Source of the DNA: an uncultured Caryophanales bacterium
GTDB lineage: Bacteria; Bacillota_I; Bacilli_A; RF39; UBA660
Length of the DNA: 14,818 nucleotides
NCBI GenBank assembly: GCA_947168625.1
Contig: CAMVMQ010000015.1
Coordinates: 1 to 14,818 of the forward strand
Direction: 5' to 3'
Part shown: positions 13,202-14,818 of the stretch, in pieces
How positions within the stretch are numbered: position 1 is the stretch's first letter
Layout: each line of letters opens with the position of its first letter
Made by a program: the position numbers and the translations under genes
Notes under the pieces: model-generated
The model's database searches: none
Told to the model about the DNA's origin: nothing
Seen by the model: only the letters and a program-made list of their open reading frames with translations

Positions 13202-14214
13202 TGAAAGATATATATATACTAGCAATTGAATCAAGCTGTGATGAAACCAGCATGAGTATAATAAAAAACGGTAATACTGAAATAGCAACAGTTGTTTTAA
13301 GTCAAATTGATATTCATAAAGAATTTGGCGGTGTTGTACCTGAAATAGCTAGTCGTAACCATATAGAGAATATAACAATCGTTTTAGACGAAATACTTTC
13401 TAAAGCAAATATGAACATCGATGATATTACTGCAATTGGAGTAACATATGGACCGGGTTTAATAGGAAGTTTATTAATCGGTGTGCAAGCCGCTAAAACA
13501 ATAGCATTAGTAACTGGAAAACCATTAATACCAGTTCATCATATAGCAGGACACATATACGCAAATAATTTAGAAAAAAGATTACAATTTCCTCTAATAG
13601 CATTAGTAGTAAGTGGCGGCCATACAGAATTAATATATATGGAAAAAGACTATTCCTTTAAAAAAATAGGGAGTACATTAGATGATGCCATCGGAGAGTG
13701 TTATGACAAAGTAGCAAAAGTAATAGGCTTAGAGTATCCAGGAGGGCCTAAAGTAGATAAATTAGCCCATCAAGGTAAAGATAACTATAATTTACCATAT
13801 CCATTAGATGATAAAACATATAATTTTAGTTTCAGCGGAATAAAATCAGCAGTTATAAATTTAGTGCATAACGAAGAACAAAGGGGAAACATAATAAATA
13901 AAGAAGATCTTTGTACCTCTTTCCAGGAAAGAGTAACATCAGTTTTAGCAAGAAAAACTATGCGTGCCATAAAAGAGTATCATGTATCTAACTTAATAGT
14001 AGCGGGTGGAGTATCAGCAAATAAAGGATTAAGAGAAAAATTAGAAAAAGAATGTAGAGAAAATAATGTATGCCTTTCAATTCCAAAAATAGAACATTGC
14101 ACTGACAATGCCGCTATGATTGGTGCAGCGGCCTTTTATGCATATAAAAAGGGAATAGTTGCTGACCAAACACTTACAGCAGTAGCAGTTGATAATCTGT
14201 ACAAATATGAATAA
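13201..14214 (+). CDS. tsaD: tRNA N6-threonylcarbamoyladenosine transferase TsaD
   Basis: TsaD transfers the threonylcarbamoyl group onto A37 of tRNA in the cytosol, and is the catalytic subunit of the t6A complex. The 337-residue protein has the standard length and metal-site motif HHIAGHIYAN (His at about 112, 116). Other signatures include IESSCDETSMSII near the start, VSGGHTELIY, GECYDKVAKVIGLEYPGGP and the late AGGVSANKGLR with HCTDNAAMIGAAA. The ATG shares its A with the rimI stop codon (TAATG). It closes the operon; TsaC/Sua5, which makes the substrate, is not in the window. A homopolymer T-run follows the stop. Confidence 0.98.
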   Translation: MKDIYILAIESSCDETSMSIIKNGNTEIATVVLSQIDIHKEFGGVVPEIASRNHIENITIVLDEILSKANMNIDDITAIGVTYGPGLIGSLLIGVQAAKTIALVTGKPLIPVHHIAGHIYANNLEKRLQFPLIALVVSGGHTELIYMEKDYSFKKIGSTLDDAIGECYDKVAKVIGLEYPGGPKVDKLAHQGKDNYNLPYPLDDKTYNFSFSGIKSAVINLVHNEEQRGNIINKEDLCTSFQERVTSVLARKTMRAIKEYHVSNLIVAGGVSANKGLREKLEKECRENNVCLSIPKIEHCTDNAAMIGAAAFYAYKKGIVADQTLTAVAVDNLYKYE

Positions 14215-14227
14215 TTGTATAGATTTT

Positions 14228-14263
14228 TTTTTTTTAATAATTCTCTTGCATTATTAAAAAAAA
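14228..14263 (+). repeat. AT-only 14-bp inverted repeat between tsaD and the last gene
   Basis: A T-rich arm (14228-14241, ending TAATAAT) pairs perfectly with an A-rich arm (14250-14263, starting ATTATTA) around an 8-base loop. The T-run comes before, not after, the hairpin in the plus direction, so it is not a classical terminator for tsaD, although the 12-T run at 14224-14235 may help stop transcription. The right side overlaps the -35 of the next promoter. Confidence 0.5.
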
Positions 14264-14274
14264 TGCTATATAAT
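14246..14274 (+). promoter_or_regulatory. promoter for the terminal secreted-protein gene
   Basis: TTGCAT (14246-14251) and TATAAT (14269-14274) are spaced 17 bp, with the -35 in the loop and right arm of the AT hairpin. The ribosome site AGAGGAGG (14287-14294) follows. Confidence 0.65.
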
Positions 14275-14299
14275 TAAATATATAATAGAGGAGGAAGAA

Positions 14300-14818
14300 A
14301 TGAAAAAAACAAGAAAAATTTTATTATTTGTAACAACAATGTTGATAACATTTTTATCAATAAATACCGTTTATGCCGAAGGAGAAACTTGTACAACATA
14401 TAAATACTATTTTCCATTTTATTTAATTCATCATGAAACACATTATAATGATGCATTTGGTGAAAATGGACCAGGATATATAAAATTTGCAAACAAAACA
14501 GAGTTTGAACTTGGTAATGATAAAGATTTGAGTAATCCTTCAAAAATAATAAAAAGAGAAGGAATAGTATGTCTAAAAAGAAGTAAAAATGACACTGAAA
14601 ATTGTACAACTGATGTAATAAATAAACACACTGATTCTGCACATAAAAAATACATGGAAGTCATGACCCTTGAAAATTTCTATAATGCTATTAATGGTAA
14701 AGAAACATTAACGGAAGCTGGCAAAACAATTAGAATACACAAGCATGGTAGTTGGGTAGAGATTGACGATAATGATGAAGCTACATCAACTCCAAGCACA
14801 AGTGAAGTTAATTTTGAA
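14300..14818 (+). CDS. secreted protein of unknown function, 3' end outside the window
   Basis: A strong ribosome site (AGAGGAGG, 5 bases before ATG) and a consensus-like promoter begin this gene, which remains open to the right edge (173 codons visible). The product has a signal peptide: basic MKKTRK, hydrophobic ILLFVTTMLITFLSI, and a likely cleavage after Val-Tyr-Ala (about residue 26). The exported part has three cysteines (31, 91 and 102), a Tyr/Phe-rich start (TTYKYYFPFYLIHHE) and a mixed polar middle. It ends in a Thr/Ser/Pro-rich stretch (EATSTPSTSEV) that looks like a linker to further domains. No family is recognised. It may be a large surface protein. Confidence 0.75.
   Translation, partial: MKKTRKILLFVTTMLITFLSINTVYAEGETCTTYKYYFPFYLIHHETHYNDAFGENGPGYIKFANKTEFELGNDKDLSNPSKIIKREGIVCLKRSKNDTENCTTDVINKHTDSAHKKYMEVMTLENFYNAINGKETLTEAGKTIRIHKHGSWVEIDDNDEATSTPSTSEVNFE

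Noticed and set aside
14274..14664. Two minus-strand open frames opposite the terminal secreted gene
   Set aside because: No ribosome sites, low-complexity Leu/Phe-rich translation, and they lie opposite a gene with signal peptide, promoter and ribosome site.
1..14818. Mycoplasma-type code (TGA as Trp), suggested by low GC content
   Set aside because: TGA is the natural stop of the Abi, tsaE and tsaB genes with correct overlaps to the next starts, and Trp residues use TGG.
1..14818. Mobile element, prophage or CRISPR array
   Set aside because: No transposase, integrase, terminal repeats, phage genes or regularly spaced long repeats were found; the Abi gene alone is not evidence of a recent island.

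Overview
The window comes from a very AT-rich, Gram-positive-type bacterium of the Bacillota. It uses the standard code: TGA ends the Abi, tsaE and tsaB genes. Strong AGGAGG/GGTGA ribosome sites and extended -10 promoters (TGnTATAAT) recur throughout. An agr peptide system, a spore-type amidase (CwlD-like) and three Spo0A-type boxes suggest a spore-forming or formerly spore-forming Bacilli/Clostridia lineage. Many small lineage-specific membrane proteins fit an uncultured gut Bacilli group, but that placement is inference.

Left part (1-1740): a rearranged agr quorum-sensing locus. The 3' part of an AgrC-like receptor kinase (plus strand) meets an agrB-agrD pair (minus strand) tail to tail across one shared bidirectional terminator. 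The 37-residue AgrD precursor is a short gene at 759-872. Upstream of agrB, three 9-base repeats spaced exactly 11 bp could be an AgrA/LytTR-type site.

Next (1740-5080): a membrane-anchored PTS EIIB-like protein whose phospho-cysteine position is Glu; a polytopic histidine kinase preceded by three perfect TTCGACA (Spo0A) boxes 10 bp apart; a stand-alone Smr-domain protein; then a consensus promoter (TTGACA-17-TATAAT) driving a 40-residue membrane peptide and a large membrane-anchored protein of unknown function.

Middle (5079-9552): clpP on the minus strand, then a TGS/uridine-kinase-type nucleoside kinase, a CwlD-like N-acetylmuramoyl-L-alanine amidase and a small two-helix membrane protein. 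A minus-strand zinc-dependent phospholipase C family gene follows, separated from its neighbour by a bidirectional terminator.

Right part (9570-14818): an Abi_2-family HEPN protein (possible phage-defence toxin) is divergent from the phospholipase gene across an intergenic region with two nested perfect inverted repeats. It is translationally coupled to an HtrA-type serine protease. A four-gene overlapping operon tsaE-tsaB-rimI-tsaD makes the tRNA t6A modification complex and a RimI-type acetyltransferase. The window ends inside a secreted protein gene of unknown function.

No rRNA, tRNA, CRISPR array, insertion sequence or prophage was seen. No stretch longer than about 220 bases lacks a gene. 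The most notable signals are the convergent agr locus with its unusual AgrD, the Spo0A-box triplet in front of a KinB-like kinase together with a CwlD-like amidase, and the Abi/HEPN gene with its nested repeats and coupling to htrA.
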